A stretch of DNA of 64,000 nucleotides, from positions 62,001 through 126,000 of the forward strand of contig NZ_JAGGOT010000029.1 of the NCBI RefSeq assembly GCF_018614195.1, given 5' to 3'. A program made the translations under genes and the position numbers. Origin of the DNA: Streptomyces sp. ISL-43 (lineage in GTDB: Bacteria > Actinomycetota > Actinomycetes > Streptomycetales > Streptomycetaceae). Numbering within the stretch: the first letter of the stretch is position 1; every line of letters starts with the position of its first letter. Shown here piece after piece: positions 1-8,979 of this stretch. The notes beneath the pieces are model-generated. The model did not search any database, was not told the origin of the DNA, and saw only the letters and a program-made list of their open reading frames with translations.

Positions 1-2
1 GC

Positions 3-1586
3 ACCACCACCTTCCTGGACGCCGAGGGCCGTCCCACATGGGAGCCCGTCATCGCCGAGCTCACCGCCTCGGCGTCCTTGGGCCGCGTCGTCGCCTCGGG
101 CTGGCACGGCCTCCCTCCACTGCCCCCGGCGGGGCCCGCCGTCTTCAGCGCCTGGGACGGCTGGGTACTGGAGGCCGTACCGGCCGGGCTGTGGCTGCGC
201 CCCGAGGCTGCGCCGCACGACGACGAACCCCGCATGCGCCCGGCCGCGTACCACCGTCCGCACCTGATCGTCGGAGAGCCGGGACAGGAGCTGGGCGGCG
301 AGGTCTGGGACCATCTCGACGAGGTCTTGGCCGCCCTGCCCGCACTCGGCGGCGAGCCCTTCGGGCTGGTCCTGGCCGGCCGGGGAGACGAGGACGCGGA
401 GGCCGTCGGGCGGTTCCTCTGCCGACGGCACCCGGTGGAGTGGATCAGCGCAGAGCCGTCCACCGTGCCCCCGGACCCGACGACCGCGGGCGACCCGCTA
501 CCCGAACCGGCGGCACCGGCACCGGCACCGGCACCGGCACCGGCACCGACTCCGGCACCGGCACCGGCACCGGCACCGGCACCGACTCCGGCACCGGCAC
601 CGACTCCGGCACCGGCACCGGCACCGGCACCGGCACCGACTCCGGCACCGGCACCGACTCCGACTCCGGCACCGGAGCCGGAGACCGAACCTGTCCCGGC
701 CGTGGCCGTGGCGCCGGTCGCGGTGGGGGAGCCCGTAAGCGGACCGGACGCGGCGGCAGCGCCGGCGGCGGGCCCGGTGCCCGTGCGCCCGGGCCCCGGG
801 CCGGCACCGGCCGCCTCCCCCTGCGCCAGCGGCGAGCGGGACCGCGACGGGATGAAGGTCCTGCTCGGCAAGCGGTACCACCTCATCGCCAGCAAGGCCG
901 AGATGGTGGCGGCCAAGCTGCCCGGCCTGCGCTCCTCGCAGGGAGACGATCTCAAGCCCGACCTGGTGGCGGTCCTGCTGCACCAGGCCGACAGCGGCGA
1001 CCCCGCCACCCGCGCGGAACTGGTCGCCGCGGCCCGGGCCGCGACCAGCGGGCCGCTCGCCCCGTACCTGCGCTGCCTCGGCTCGGGCCTGCGGAGGCTG
1101 CCGAGTCACCACGGAGCCGTCCTGGTCGGCGCGTCTGCGCAGCGGACCGAGCTCGGCGGGTACCGTCCCGGCAGCCTCGTGGCGGAGCCCGCCCCGGTCG
1201 CCGGCGTGGTGGCGCAGGACGTCGAACTGGGGGCGTCCGTCGAATTCGGGATCTGGTCGACCACCGGGCGGCGCACTGCCGCCTTCGCCTCGACCGCGGC
1301 CGAACCGGAGGTCGTCTTCGCTCCCGGCACCCGTTACTCCGTGCTCGCGGTACTCCCCGGTGACGACGGGACCGGCCTGCCCGCCCGGGTCCTGCTGCGC
1401 GAGGTCTCCTTCGCCGAGGCCGAGGCCACGCCCCCCGAAGGGGGCGCCGCCGGCCTACGGGACCAGCAGGCTCACGACAGGCTGACCGCGTGGTTCGAAA
1501 GCCGGGACCGGATCCCGCCCGGGGACCGGCGCGCCGTCGAGGCCGAGCGTTTCCACCTCGGCGCGGGAGTGGCGGCCTTCCACTGA
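3..1586 (+). CDS. Unknown protein with Pro/Ala repeat linker, 5' end outside window
   Basis: The frame is open from the first bases, so the true start lies upstream; about 527 residues are visible. An N-terminal part (residues 1-155) is followed by a low-complexity Pro-Ala/Pro-Thr linker (about 168-230), an acidic Pro-rich stretch and a C-terminal domain from about residue 284. The C-terminal domain contains a YRPG motif, then IWSTTGRR, then EPEVVFAPGTRYSV. This order loosely resembles the R-S-E layout of ADP-ribosyltransferase folds, but the similarity is by eye and weak. It converges on the MinD-like gene, with 23 bases between the stops. I cannot assign a function; a role in a secretion or septum-associated locus is possible but not shown. 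Confidence 0.75.
   Translation, partial: TTTFLDAEGRPTWEPVIAELTASASLGRVVASGWHGLPPLPPAGPAVFSAWDGWVLEAVPAGLWLRPEAAPHDDEPRMRPAAYHRPHLIVGEPGQELGGEVWDHLDEVLAALPALGGEPFGLVLAGRGDEDAEAVGRFLCRRHPVEWISAEPSTVPPDPTTAGDPLPEPAAPAPAPAPAPAPTPAPAPAPAPAPTPAPAPTPAPAPAPAPAPTPAPAPTPTPAPEPETEPVPAVAVAPVAVGEPVSGPDAAAAPAAGPVPVRPGPGPAPAASPCASGERDRDGMKVLLGKRYHLIASKAEMVAAKLPGLRSSQGDDLKPDLVAVLLHQADSGDPATRAELVAAARAATSGPLAPYLRCLGSGLRRLPSHHGAVLVGASAQRTELGGYRPGSLVAEPAPVAGVVAQDVELGASVEFGIWSTTGRRTAAFASTAAEPEVVFAPGTRYSVLAVLPGDDGTGLPARVLLREVSFAEAEATPPEGGAAGLRDQQAHDRLTAWFESRDRIPPGDRRAVEAERFHLGAGVAAFH
507..684 (+). repeat. Hexanucleotide GGCACC/GACTCC repeat coding a Pro-Ala/Pro-Thr linker
   Basis: About 30 copies of a six-base unit run in frame inside the first gene and encode alternating PA and PT dipeptides. 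Such stretches make extended flexible linkers and readily change copy number. The repeat produces long spurious open frames on both strands. Confidence 0.9.
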
Positions 1587-1609
1587 ACTCCCGTGACCCG
1601 GCCCGGAGC

Positions 1610-3013
1610 TCACGGCCCAGGCGTCGACGTCGCGGGCGGTGATTCCGCCCGGGTGAAGCCCTCGGAGACCAGGGCTGCCAGCTCGAGATGGGCCGCCCGC
1701 GTTCTGCGCCGCAGCGCATCCGGGTCCAACTCGCCTCCGACCGCCAGGTGTTCGTCGTAGGGAACGACCACCACGCCGCGGCACCGGGTCTCGAAGTGGG
1801 CCACCAGCTCGTCGGCTCGGAGCATCCGTCCGGGCTCTCGGACACCCGAGATCACGGTGACGCAGCGGCGCGCCTGCTCCTGGAATCCGTGCTCCTCCAG
1901 CCAGGTGAGCGCCGTGCTCGCGCTGGTGACGCCGTCCACGCCCGGCGTGGCGACGAGGACCAGCTGGTGGGCGAGTTCCAGGACCCCGGGCAGAGGACTG
2001 TTCGACAGCCCGGGGCCCGTGTCGGTGAGGACGAGCGGGTACCGGCGGCCCAGCAGGTCCATGACCCCGCGGTACTCGCGGTCGTCGAAGGTGCGGGAGG
2101 CCGCCCGGCCGGGGCCGTCGGCCAAAACCTCCAGCCCGCCCGGCATCCGCGAGGTGTACCCGCGGATGTCCGTGTACGTGTTCAGCCGCGGCAGTTCGCC
2201 GACCAGGTCGCGGACGGTCGCACCGGTTTCCCGGCCGACCCGGTGGCCCAGGGTGCCCGAGGAGGGGTCCGCGTCCACGGCGATGACCCGGTCGGCGCGT
2301 TCCTCCGCGAGTACGGAGCCCAGTACGGCCGCGGTGGTCGTCCTGCCGGATCCGGCCCTGAGGCCGATCACCGCGATCCGGTGGCAGCCGTGGAGCGGGG
2401 TGGTGCGTACGGTCCGCAGCCGGTCCGGGTCGTCCCGCGAGCCGAGGAGGCCGCCGAACCGGCGCAGGCCCCGGCGGGGCCCCCGGGCCGATCGGCCCGA
2501 GGACGGTTCGGCCGGGGCGGCAGCGTCCAGGGCAGGCGCGGGGGACGCCCCGGAAAGTCCGGCAGGTCCGGCGGCCACAGTGGCGCCCTCTCCACCGTCC
2601 GGCACCTGCGCCGATGACGGCTGCTGAGCCGAAGACGGTTGCTGCGCTGAAGATGGCTGCTGCGCTGAAGACGGTTGTTGCGCTGAAGACGGCTGCTGCG
2701 CCGAAGGCGGCACGGGCACAGACGCGACCTCCCGCGCCCGCCAGGTGGTCGCCCGCGCCACCGTCCCGTATTCGGGTGCGAGGCTCCATCCCGGATCGTC
2801 CTGCCCACCCAACCGGTACAACCGGGACGGCCGGGCGCTCGCAGCGACCTCGTCCGTCCCCCCGCTCTCCTCGCCCCGGCCCACAGCGTCCTCCGATCGG
2901 CACCGTCGCGCCGATGGCGACCGGTACCCGGAGGAACGGACGGCTCCGCCCGCCCGGTTCAGGAGGGCCGATGGGGGCGTGGGTGGGGTGGGGGGAGGAA
3001 CGGGGCACTCCAC
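1610..3013 (-). CDS. MinD/ParA-like ATPase with Ser-Ala-Gln-Pro repeat N-terminus
   Basis: 467 residues from a GTG start. The first 190 or so residues are disordered and include five SSAQQP repeats. The C-terminal part is a MinD/ParA-type P-loop ATPase: the deviant Walker A reads GLRAGSGRTTTA, the A' region is VIAVDADPSSGTLGHR, and the Walker B-like strand is VLTDTGPGLSN. Both lysines expected in KGGxGKT are arginine, which is unusual and may mean altered or lost ATP hydrolysis. Proteins of this kind occur in actinobacterial secretion and septum loci, but no Esx genes are visible here. It is divergent from the SARP gene, with 162 bases between the starts. The N-terminal start is uncertain because the region is low complexity. 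Confidence 0.8.
   Translation of the reverse strand: MECPVPPPTPPTPPSALLNRAGGAVRSSGYRSPSARRCRSEDAVGRGEESGGTDEVAASARPSRLYRLGGQDDPGWSLAPEYGTVARATTWRAREVASVPVPPSAQQPSSAQQPSSAQQPSSAQQPSSAQQPSSAQVPDGGEGATVAAGPAGLSGASPAPALDAAAPAEPSSGRSARGPRRGLRRFGGLLGSRDDPDRLRTVRTTPLHGCHRIAVIGLRAGSGRTTTAAVLGSVLAEERADRVIAVDADPSSGTLGHRVGRETGATVRDLVGELPRLNTYTDIRGYTSRMPGGLEVLADGPGRAASRTFDDREYRGVMDLLGRRYPLVLTDTGPGLSNSPLPGVLELAHQLVLVATPGVDGVTSASTALTWLEEHGFQEQARRCVTVISGVREPGRMLRADELVAHFETRCRGVVVVPYDEHLAVGGELDPDALRRRTRAAHLELAALVSEGFTRAESPPATSTPGP
2613..2702 (-). repeat. Five tandem 18-bp repeats coding SSAQQP
   Basis: Five near-identical 18-base units, differing by one to three substitutions, lie in frame in the MinD-like gene. 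They encode a Gln/Ser/Pro linker. No unique spacers separate them, so this is not a CRISPR array. Confidence 0.9.
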
Positions 3014-3175
3014 GGGCCTCGTAGGATTGTCGTTCTAGAGTGCGATATTCCGGGCCTGACCGACTCGGCCGCACCTGGGATCCGGCCTGCCGGCCGGACT
3101 GCAGAGCGGGGCGAGGCGGCCGGAAGCCCGAGCCGCCCCGGCGCTCGGCGTTTTCCGAGACAAGGGGGGTCTCCG

Positions 3176-5974
3176 TTGGAGTTCCGATTGCTGGGCGGGG
3201 TGTGCGCGGTCGCGGGGTCGAGCGAACTGCCGCTCGGGCCCGCCAAGCGGCGCAGTGTGCTCGCCGTGCTGCTCCTGAGGGCCAATTCGGCCGTCCCGAT
3301 CGAGCAGTTGATCGACGCGCTCTGGGACGAGGACCCGCCCGCGCATGCCCGTACCGTCATCCAGGGGCACGTTTCACGGTTGCGGGCGCTGCTGCCCGAA
3401 GCCGGTGACTCCGGCGTGCGCCTGGTCACCCAGGGCCCCTCGTACGTGTTCGAGATGCCGAAGGAACTGCTGGACGCCCACCGCTTCGACGAACTGGCCC
3501 GGCTCGCGAAGCAGCAGAAGCGGCCCGCCGAGGCGGTCGCCACGCTGCGCGAAGCGCTCGCCCTGTGGCGCGGGCCGGCACTGACCGGAACGGTCCGCAG
3601 CGCCTCGCTGCTCGCCGCCGCACACGCGTTGGAGGAAACCCGGCTGGTCGTCGTCGAGGACCTGGCCGACGCCTACGGGCGGCTCGGCGACCGAGCCGGA
3701 GCCACTGCCGTACTGCAGGCCGAGGCCGTGGCGCACCCGCTGCGCGAGTCCCTGGCGGCGTCCCTGATGCTCGCGCTGTACCAGGCGGGCCGTCAGTCCG
3801 ACGCGCTCGACTGGTACCACCGCACCCGAGGTCTGCTCGCCGACGAACTGGGCATCGACCCGGGTCCGGCACTGCGCGGCGCGTACGAGGCGATCCTGCG
3901 CGGGGAGCCTACGGTCCAGCCGTCGCCGCCGGACACGCTCGTCCGGGCGGACCGGACCGGGACGGCCCTCGTGCGAGCGGACCCGGCGGCGACGGCCACG
4001 GCGGACCGGGCAGCGTCGGAAAGCGCCCAGATGTCCTCCGGGCCGCGCTCTTCGACGGATGGCCCCGTTCCGCGCCTGCTGCCGCGCGGGGTACGGGGCT
4101 TCCTGGGCAGGGAAACGGAACTCCTGGAGATCGACCGGAGCGTACGGGACGGGGCCATCGCGCTCGTGATCGGCCCCGCCGGGGTCGGCAAGACCGCACT
4201 CGCGCTCCAATGGGCGCACAGCGGGCAGGCGCGCTACCAGGACGGAACGCTGTTCGCCGATCTGCGTGGCTTCGGCGGCGCCCAGGTCGAGCCGGTGGAG
4301 ATCGTGCGGGAGTTCCTGCTCGCCCTCGGGGTGCCCGCGCGCCGGATGCCCGAGTCCGCGGCCGCCGCCTTCGCTCTGTACCGCACGCTCACCGAGGAAC
4401 GCGAGCTCCTCGTCGTCCTCGACAACGCCCGCAAGGCGGACCAAGTCCGCTCCCTGCTGCCCGCCGGGCCGTCCTCGGCCGTCCTCGTCACCTCACGGCT
4501 GCGCCTCGGCGGGCTGATCGTCGAAGAGCTGGCCCGGCCCGTGCAGGTCGACGTGCTCGGGCCGAAGTCCGCCACCGAGCTGCTCGCCGCGGCGGTCGGC
4601 GGCGGCCGGGTGGCGGCCGAACCAGCCGCCGCCGCCCAGCTCGCACGGCTGTGCGACGGGCTGCCGCTGGCGCTGCGCATCACGGCAGCCCAGTTGGCGG
4701 CCCGGCCGCGCTGGCGGCTCGCGGACCTGGCCTCCGAACTCGCCAATGAGCAGCGCAGGCTCGCCCTGCTCTCCCTGGACGACTGCGAGGACGCGGGCGT
4801 CGCGGCGGCGCTGCGGCTCACGGTGCAGGGTCTGCCCCACGACGCGCTGCGACTCTTCGCCCAGCTCGGGGTGCTGCCGGGGCCCGACCTGGACCGGGAC
4901 GCCGCCGCCGCGCTTTTGGACCGGAGCCCCGCCGTGGCCGCGGAGGCGCTCGACCGGCTCGCGGGCGCGCACCTGATCACCGAGTACGCACCCGGCCGCT
5001 ACTCCCTGCACGACCTGGTCCGGCTCTACGCGCGCGGTCTCCGCGCCGACGAAGGCGCGCTGCTGCGGCTGCTCGATTCCTACACGGTCGCCGCCCTCGC
5101 GGCGTCCGCGGCCGCCGAGCCCGACGACAAGCCCTGCTGCACGCTGCCCGCGGACTTCCACGCCCCCTCCGCGGTACGGGAGTTCGAAAGCCGCGACGCA
5201 GCCTTCGACTGGTATGCCGCACAGCGGGACAACCTTGCCGCGGCGGTCGCGGCGGCCCGAGCCGCGGGCCACGACGACCGGGCCTGGCGGCTGGCCGTCC
5301 TGCAATGGCCCCACGTCGTGTGGCACGTCCGCGACGGCTGGGTGCCGATGCTCGAACAGGCCCTGGAAGCGACCAGGCGGCTGGACGATCCCGACGCGGA
5401 GTCCCGGGTCCGGGCACTCCTCGGCTGGGTGCTGACCCGGGAGGGACGGCTGGCGGAGGCGCTCGTCGAGCTGGAACTGGCGCCCGCCCTCGCCGCCCGC
5501 GCGCAAGATCCGTCGAGCGAGGCGACCGCCCTGGTCAACCTGGCCGTGGCGCTCGACCGCGACGGGGTCACCGACGTTTCCCTGCGGCACGTGAGCCGCG
5601 CGGTCGAACTGGCCCGTGAGGCCCAGGACATCTTCACCGAGCTCCTCGCGCTCAGCCACCGCACCCGCCAGCTTCTGGTCCGGGGTGACGCGGTGGCGGC
5701 GGAGCGGTGCACGGCGTACGCGCTGACCCTGGGCGGAGCGGGAGCGCCGACGGGTCTGATCGCGATGAGGCACACCCTGCTGAGGCTCGGCCGGGGCGAG
5801 GCGCTCAGCGCCCTGGGAGAGCGGGAAGCGGCCGAGGCCGTCGTCCGCCGGGCCCTGGCGGACGCGGTACGGCAGGGCTTCAAGGAGGCGGTCACGAGCG
5901 CGAGGTCCCAGCTCGGCGCGCTCACGACGTTGACGGCCGACGGGGGAGTGGTACGGCAACGTTCTTCCGCCTGA
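3176..5974 (+). CDS. AfsR/SARP-family regulator with NB-ARC and TPR domains
   Basis: 932 residues. The start is TTG, chosen because AAGGGGGG lies 6-7 bases upstream and the protein begins MEFRLLGG, typical of SARPs. Domains: winged-helix OmpR-type DNA binding (about 5-90), bacterial transcriptional activation domain (95-245, ending LADELGIDPGPALRGAYEAIL), NB-ARC ATPase with Walker A GPAGVGKTAL near residue 333 and Walker B-like LLVVLDNA, then TPR-like helices to the end. The layout matches AfsR, a pleiotropic activator of antibiotic production that binds DNA as a multimer. It stands alone, so its target is not evident. It converges with the downstream hydrolase, 15 bases apart. Confidence 0.93.
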   Translation: MEFRLLGGVCAVAGSSELPLGPAKRRSVLAVLLLRANSAVPIEQLIDALWDEDPPAHARTVIQGHVSRLRALLPEAGDSGVRLVTQGPSYVFEMPKELLDAHRFDELARLAKQQKRPAEAVATLREALALWRGPALTGTVRSASLLAAAHALEETRLVVVEDLADAYGRLGDRAGATAVLQAEAVAHPLRESLAASLMLALYQAGRQSDALDWYHRTRGLLADELGIDPGPALRGAYEAILRGEPTVQPSPPDTLVRADRTGTALVRADPAATATADRAASESAQMSSGPRSSTDGPVPRLLPRGVRGFLGRETELLEIDRSVRDGAIALVIGPAGVGKTALALQWAHSGQARYQDGTLFADLRGFGGAQVEPVEIVREFLLALGVPARRMPESAAAAFALYRTLTEERELLVVLDNARKADQVRSLLPAGPSSAVLVTSRLRLGGLIVEELARPVQVDVLGPKSATELLAAAVGGGRVAAEPAAAAQLARLCDGLPLALRITAAQLAARPRWRLADLASELANEQRRLALLSLDDCEDAGVAAALRLTVQGLPHDALRLFAQLGVLPGPDLDRDAAAALLDRSPAVAAEALDRLAGAHLITEYAPGRYSLHDLVRLYARGLRADEGALLRLLDSYTVAALAASAAAEPDDKPCCTLPADFHAPSAVREFESRDAAFDWYAAQRDNLAAAVAAARAAGHDDRAWRLAVLQWPHVVWHVRDGWVPMLEQALEATRRLDDPDAESRVRALLGWVLTREGRLAEALVELELAPALAARAQDPSSEATALVNLAVALDRDGVTDVSLRHVSRAVELAREAQDIFTELLALSHRTRQLLVRGDAVAAERCTAYALTLGGAGAPTGLIAMRHTLLRLGRGEALSALGEREAAEAVVRRALADAVRQGFKEAVTSARSQLGALTTLTADGGVVRQRSSA

Positions 5975-5989
5975 TGGGCGTGACACCGC

Positions 5990-6655
5990 TCATCGCTCCT
6001 CCCACCGCCCGTCGCTCCCCGGGTGCAGGAACCACTCCCGGGCGAGACGCGCCACCTCTTCCAGCGCGCCGGGCTCCTCGAAGAGGTGCGTGGCTCCGGG
6101 GATCACCTCGACCCGGTTCGGCACGTGCAGCAGCTCGGCCGCCTCCCGGTTGAGCCGCAGCACTTCCTGATCGTCGCCACCGACGATCAGCAGGACCGGT
6201 GCCTGGACACGGCGAAGAGCGCTGTCGCCGGCCAGGTCCGGCCGGCCGCCCCGGGATACGACAGCCTGTACGCGTCCCGGGCGCTCGGCCGCCGTCCGCA
6301 GCGCCGCCGCCGCGCCGGTGCTCGCCCCGAACACGCCTACGGGCATCGGTGCGGCATCTTCCCGGGCGGCGAGCCAGTCGACGGCACGGACGAGCCGGTC
6401 ACTCAGCAGTCCGATGTCGAAGCGGAACCGGGCGGTCAGCAGGTCGGTCCGCTCCTCATCCGCGGTCAGCAGGTCCAGCAGCAGCGTTCCCAGCCCTGCT
6501 CGCCGCAGCTCCGCGGCGACGGCACGGTTCCGCGGGCTGTGCCGTGAGCTTCCGCTGCCGTGCGCGAAGACGACCACAGGCCCCGCCGACGGCAGCACCA
6601 GGTCACCGGACAGCGCCGATCCGTCCACGGGGATCCTGATGTCTTCCGGCGTCAT
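5990..6655 (-). CDS. Dienelactone hydrolase-type alpha/beta hydrolase
   Basis: 221 residues from the ATG at 6655, which has AGGGAG eight bases upstream; an in-frame start 36 bases earlier exists but has no good ribosome site. The catalytic triad is visible: nucleophile Ser in GASTGA, Asp in IVGGDDQ and His in PGATHLF. The sequence VVVFAHGSGSSRHSPRNR after the first strands is the usual oxyanion-loop region of small cytosolic hydrolases. In actinobacteria these proteins often lie beside stress or universal-stress genes. Substrate unknown. Its 5' end overlaps the 3' end of the next gene upstream. Confidence 0.88.
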   Translation of the reverse strand: MTPEDIRIPVDGSALSGDLVLPSAGPVVVFAHGSGSSRHSPRNRAVAAELRRAGLGTLLLDLLTADEERTDLLTARFRFDIGLLSDRLVRAVDWLAAREDAAPMPVGVFGASTGAAAALRTAAERPGRVQAVVSRGGRPDLAGDSALRRVQAPVLLIVGGDDQEVLRLNREAAELLHVPNRVEVIPGATHLFEEPGALEEVARLAREWFLHPGSDGRWEER

Positions 6656-7085
6656 GGCGTCCACTCCCTGCCCCGAACAGTCCGTAGTCACCTGCGCAGG
6701 CGGCGCAGGAGTCGGTGCGGTCGCCGCAGCAGCTGTCGGGCCAGTCGTCGCAGCGGCCCGCGAGGGTGAAACCCCCGGCTGTCCCCCCCCGGCTCTCGTG
6801 CGTCGTCAAGGGCACCTCGGGCATGAGGAAGCGGCGGTAGCGGGCATCGGGGGTCATCAGGGAGCAGAAGGGGGTGCTGCCCATGTCCTCGATGAGGACC
6901 GTGAGGGGCTGCGGCGGATCGGTGGGGAGTTCCGCCCGAAGGACAGTGCCGTTCCTGGCGGGCTTGCGTCGGTGGGCGACCACCTTGCCGTCGACCAGCA
7001 CCTCGATCTCGTGCCCGGGCCATTCGAGGACGACCGTGACGGAGTGCCCCTCCAGATCCACGTGGAAGCGATGTGTGCGGGCCAT
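6603..7085 (-). CDS. Small conserved-looking protein of unknown function
   Basis: The ATG at 7085 follows GGAGGT, so the start is well supported; the frame gives 160 residues. The first 90 or so (MARTHRFHVDLEGH, then EWPGHEIEVLVDGKVVAHRR) look like a beta-rich domain. The last 60 are Cys-, Gly- and Arg-rich and read into the 5' end of the hydrolase gene. A run of eight C bases near 6783-6790 lies at the change in character, so the real protein could end earlier if that run is miscounted or slipped. No family recognised. Confidence 0.55.
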   Translation of the reverse strand: MARTHRFHVDLEGHSVTVVLEWPGHEIEVLVDGKVVAHRRKPARNGTVLRAELPTDPPQPLTVLIEDMGSTPFCSLMTPDARYRRFLMPEVPLTTHESRGGTAGGFTLAGRCDDWPDSCCGDRTDSCAACAGDYGLFGAGSGRHDAGRHQDPRGRIGAVR

Positions 7086-7280
7086 CGCAGACCTCCCGAC
7101 GAAGGTTCGTGACACTCCCCGCCGCCTCGTCACGCTCTGTTCACGGCATGTGCCGGAACGGTGCGTGACGCCCGACGCCCACTGCTTTGCCGGGGCGTCT
7201 TCCTGGCGTCTTCCCCCGGTCGAAACGTCCAAGCACGCGATACACCGCGCGCGCGGCCGGGCGGTTCCGCCGCCTGCCGG

Positions 7281-8216
7281 TCAGCCGGCGGCGGGCCGGG
7301 CGGGCGGCACCGCGGACCTCGGCCCGGCCCCTGCCGCCGGCGGGTCCGGCGTCGGCGTCGGAGCGGCCATCGCCCAGCGGATGGCCGCGGTCATGGCGTG
7401 CCCGGAGGGCCGTACGCAGGCCCTCTCGAGCGGCGGCAGCCAGGGCAGCCCGAGCTCCGCGCGGGCCCAGCGGGGGAGCATGCTCACGGCGTTCGCGGCG
7501 AGGAGGGCGTACGGGGCGCGGGCGGCCGGAGGAAGGGGCGGGCGGAGCAGGATGAAGCGGGCGGCGTCCCGGGCCTCGGGAGTGCCGCGCAGCTCCGGCC
7601 GGTAGGCGGCGAGCCGAGCGGCCAGAGCGGCCCGGTCCAGCGGCGGATCCGGCACACCGAGCGCGGCGGCCACTCGCGCGGTGTCGGCGATGTACGCGTC
7701 ACAGCCCGGTCCGTCGAGCGGCCGGGCGCCGTACCGCTGGTGGGCGCGCAGGAAGCTGTCGATCTCGGCGATGTGGACCCAGGCCAGTAGCCGCGGGTCC
7801 GAGGCATCGTAGGGCTCGCCGGTGGCGGTGGTTCCGCGCACGCGGTCGTGGACCGCCCGTACCCGGTCGACGGCGTGCTGTGCGTGCTCCGCCGTGCCGT
7901 ACGTCGTGACCGCGAGGAACGTACTGGTGCGCTGCAGCCGCCCCCACGGGTCCCCGCGGTACCCCGAGTGCCCGGACACCGCGGCCATGGCCAGCGGGTG
8001 CAGGGACTGCAGCAGCAGCGCCCGCAGTCCCCCGATGAACATCGAGGCGTCGCCGTGGACGACACGGACCGGCCGGTCCGGCCCGAACCAGCGCGGGCCG
8101 GGCGTGCCGTGGATGCGGGCGCGGTTGGCCGCTCCCGCGGGTCCGGCTACGCGGGAGAACAGTTCGCGGCCGAGCCTTTCTCGCAGTTCGGCCAGCACGG
8201 GTGCGGCCCTCGCCAT
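7281..8216 (-). CDS. MpaB-type oxygenase (DUF2236 family)
   Basis: 311 residues from the ATG at 8216; a GTG at 8234 is an alternative. Family hallmarks are present: Arg-rich N-terminus, VHGDASMFIGGLRALLLQSLHP, a HS pair in GHSGYRGDPWGRL, and later HIAEIDSFL and RYGARPL. DUF2236 proteins include latex-clearing enzymes and fungal MpaB and bind a b-type haem through conserved His residues; many remain without known substrate. The extreme C-terminus is Pro/Ala rich. It lies 92 bases downstream of the membrane-protein gene on the same strand and probably shares the iron-box promoter, which fits a haem enzyme. Confidence 0.87.
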   Translation of the reverse strand: MARAAPVLAELRERLGRELFSRVAGPAGAANRARIHGTPGPRWFGPDRPVRVVHGDASMFIGGLRALLLQSLHPLAMAAVSGHSGYRGDPWGRLQRTSTFLAVTTYGTAEHAQHAVDRVRAVHDRVRGTTATGEPYDASDPRLLAWVHIAEIDSFLRAHQRYGARPLDGPGCDAYIADTARVAAALGVPDPPLDRAALAARLAAYRPELRGTPEARDAARFILLRPPLPPAARAPYALLAANAVSMLPRWARAELGLPWLPPLERACVRPSGHAMTAAIRWAMAAPTPTPDPPAAGAGPRSAVPPARPAAG

Positions 8217-8308
8217 CCACCCATTGTGATTCACCGGTCCGGTGCCTGTCAGCAGGTGGGCGCCGGCCACTGCCCTGCGGTGTCGCAGCAGACCGGTGGC
8301 GGCCCGGG

Positions 8309-8890
8309 TCAGGACTGGCTGTTGAGGAAGCCGATGAGGCTCGCACCCCACCAGCCGGTCTGGCTGACGGTGGCGGCCAGCCCCGACTGGACGAGCAGGC
8401 GGCGCGGCACGGGGAGCCTCCCGTACCGGTCGAGGCGCTGGCCGAGCCAGTGCGCGTACAGACCGTTGAGGGTGATCGCCAGGACGAGGCCGAGCTTGAC
8501 CAGTGTGAGGGCCGAGTTCATGTCCGGGCGGAGGAACATGCCGGTGACGGTCAGCCCGGCGAGGCCGGCCCAGATCGGGATCTGCAGCGTGCAGGCGGTG
8601 CTGAGGGTTTCGGACAGCCGGCGGCGCCCGAGGAGCCACAGGAGCGCGAACCAGTCGACGGCCATGACGGCGCCCAGCCCGACGACGAGGGCGGCGACGT
8701 GGAAGAAGCGGGCCGCGGTCTGGAGCGTGGCGCCTGCCTGGACGTGGCCGGCCGTCCAGCACGCGCCGGTCAGGACGGCCGAGCTCAGGACGCCGAGTGA
8801 GGCCAGGACCCACAGGGGTGTGGGCCGTTCCGGGTCTTCGGCGGGCCGTGCTACGGGCGGGGCGACGACCGCGTCGGAGAGGAGGGTCAC
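8309..8890 (-). CDS. Four-helix integral membrane protein, likely iron regulated
   Basis: 193 residues with four hydrophobic segments (about 25-45, 60-85, 100-125 and 130-150). Conserved-looking polar residues sit in the helices: RFFHVAALVVG, MAVDWFALLWLLG and LNGLYAHWLG. His and Trp in such positions recall haem-binding four-helix families (DUF2269/CopD type), but I cannot confirm that. GTG start. A 20-codon open frame ends three bases before it, and an iron box lies 90 bases upstream. Its downstream partner is the DUF2236 oxygenase, so the pair may form a membrane haem redox unit. Confidence 0.75.
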   Translation of the reverse strand: MTLLSDAVVAPPVARPAEDPERPTPLWVLASLGVLSSAVLTGACWTAGHVQAGATLQTAARFFHVAALVVGLGAVMAVDWFALLWLLGRRRLSETLSTACTLQIPIWAGLAGLTVTGMFLRPDMNSALTLVKLGLVLAITLNGLYAHWLGQRLDRYGRLPVPRRLLVQSGLAATVSQTGWWGASLIGFLNSQS

Positions 8891-8893
8891 CGG

Positions 8894-8956
8894 TCAGCCT
8901 TCGAGGCGGTGGGCGAACGGGAGGGCGCGCTGCGAGGGGAGCACGGGTCTCGGCAT
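8894..8956 (-). CDS. Possible 20-residue leader peptide ahead of the membrane protein
   Basis: An ATG-initiated frame encodes 20 residues beginning MPRPVLPSQRAL and stops three bases before the GTG of the membrane-protein gene. It lies between the iron box and that gene, the position expected of a translated leader. There is no strong Shine-Dalgarno sequence and the frame may be fortuitous. Confidence 0.25.
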   Translation of the reverse strand: MPRPVLPSQRALPFAHRLEG

Positions 8957-8979
8957 GGCTCAATTCTTTCCATGAATAG

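Noticed and set aside
507..684. Repeat array resembling CRISPR spacing
   Set aside because: Units are contiguous hexamers in a coding frame with no unique spacers.
1..3013. Assignment of the first two genes to a type VII secretion locus
   Set aside because: MinD-like proteins occur there, but no EccB/C/D/E, mycosin or WXG100 gene is visible in the window.
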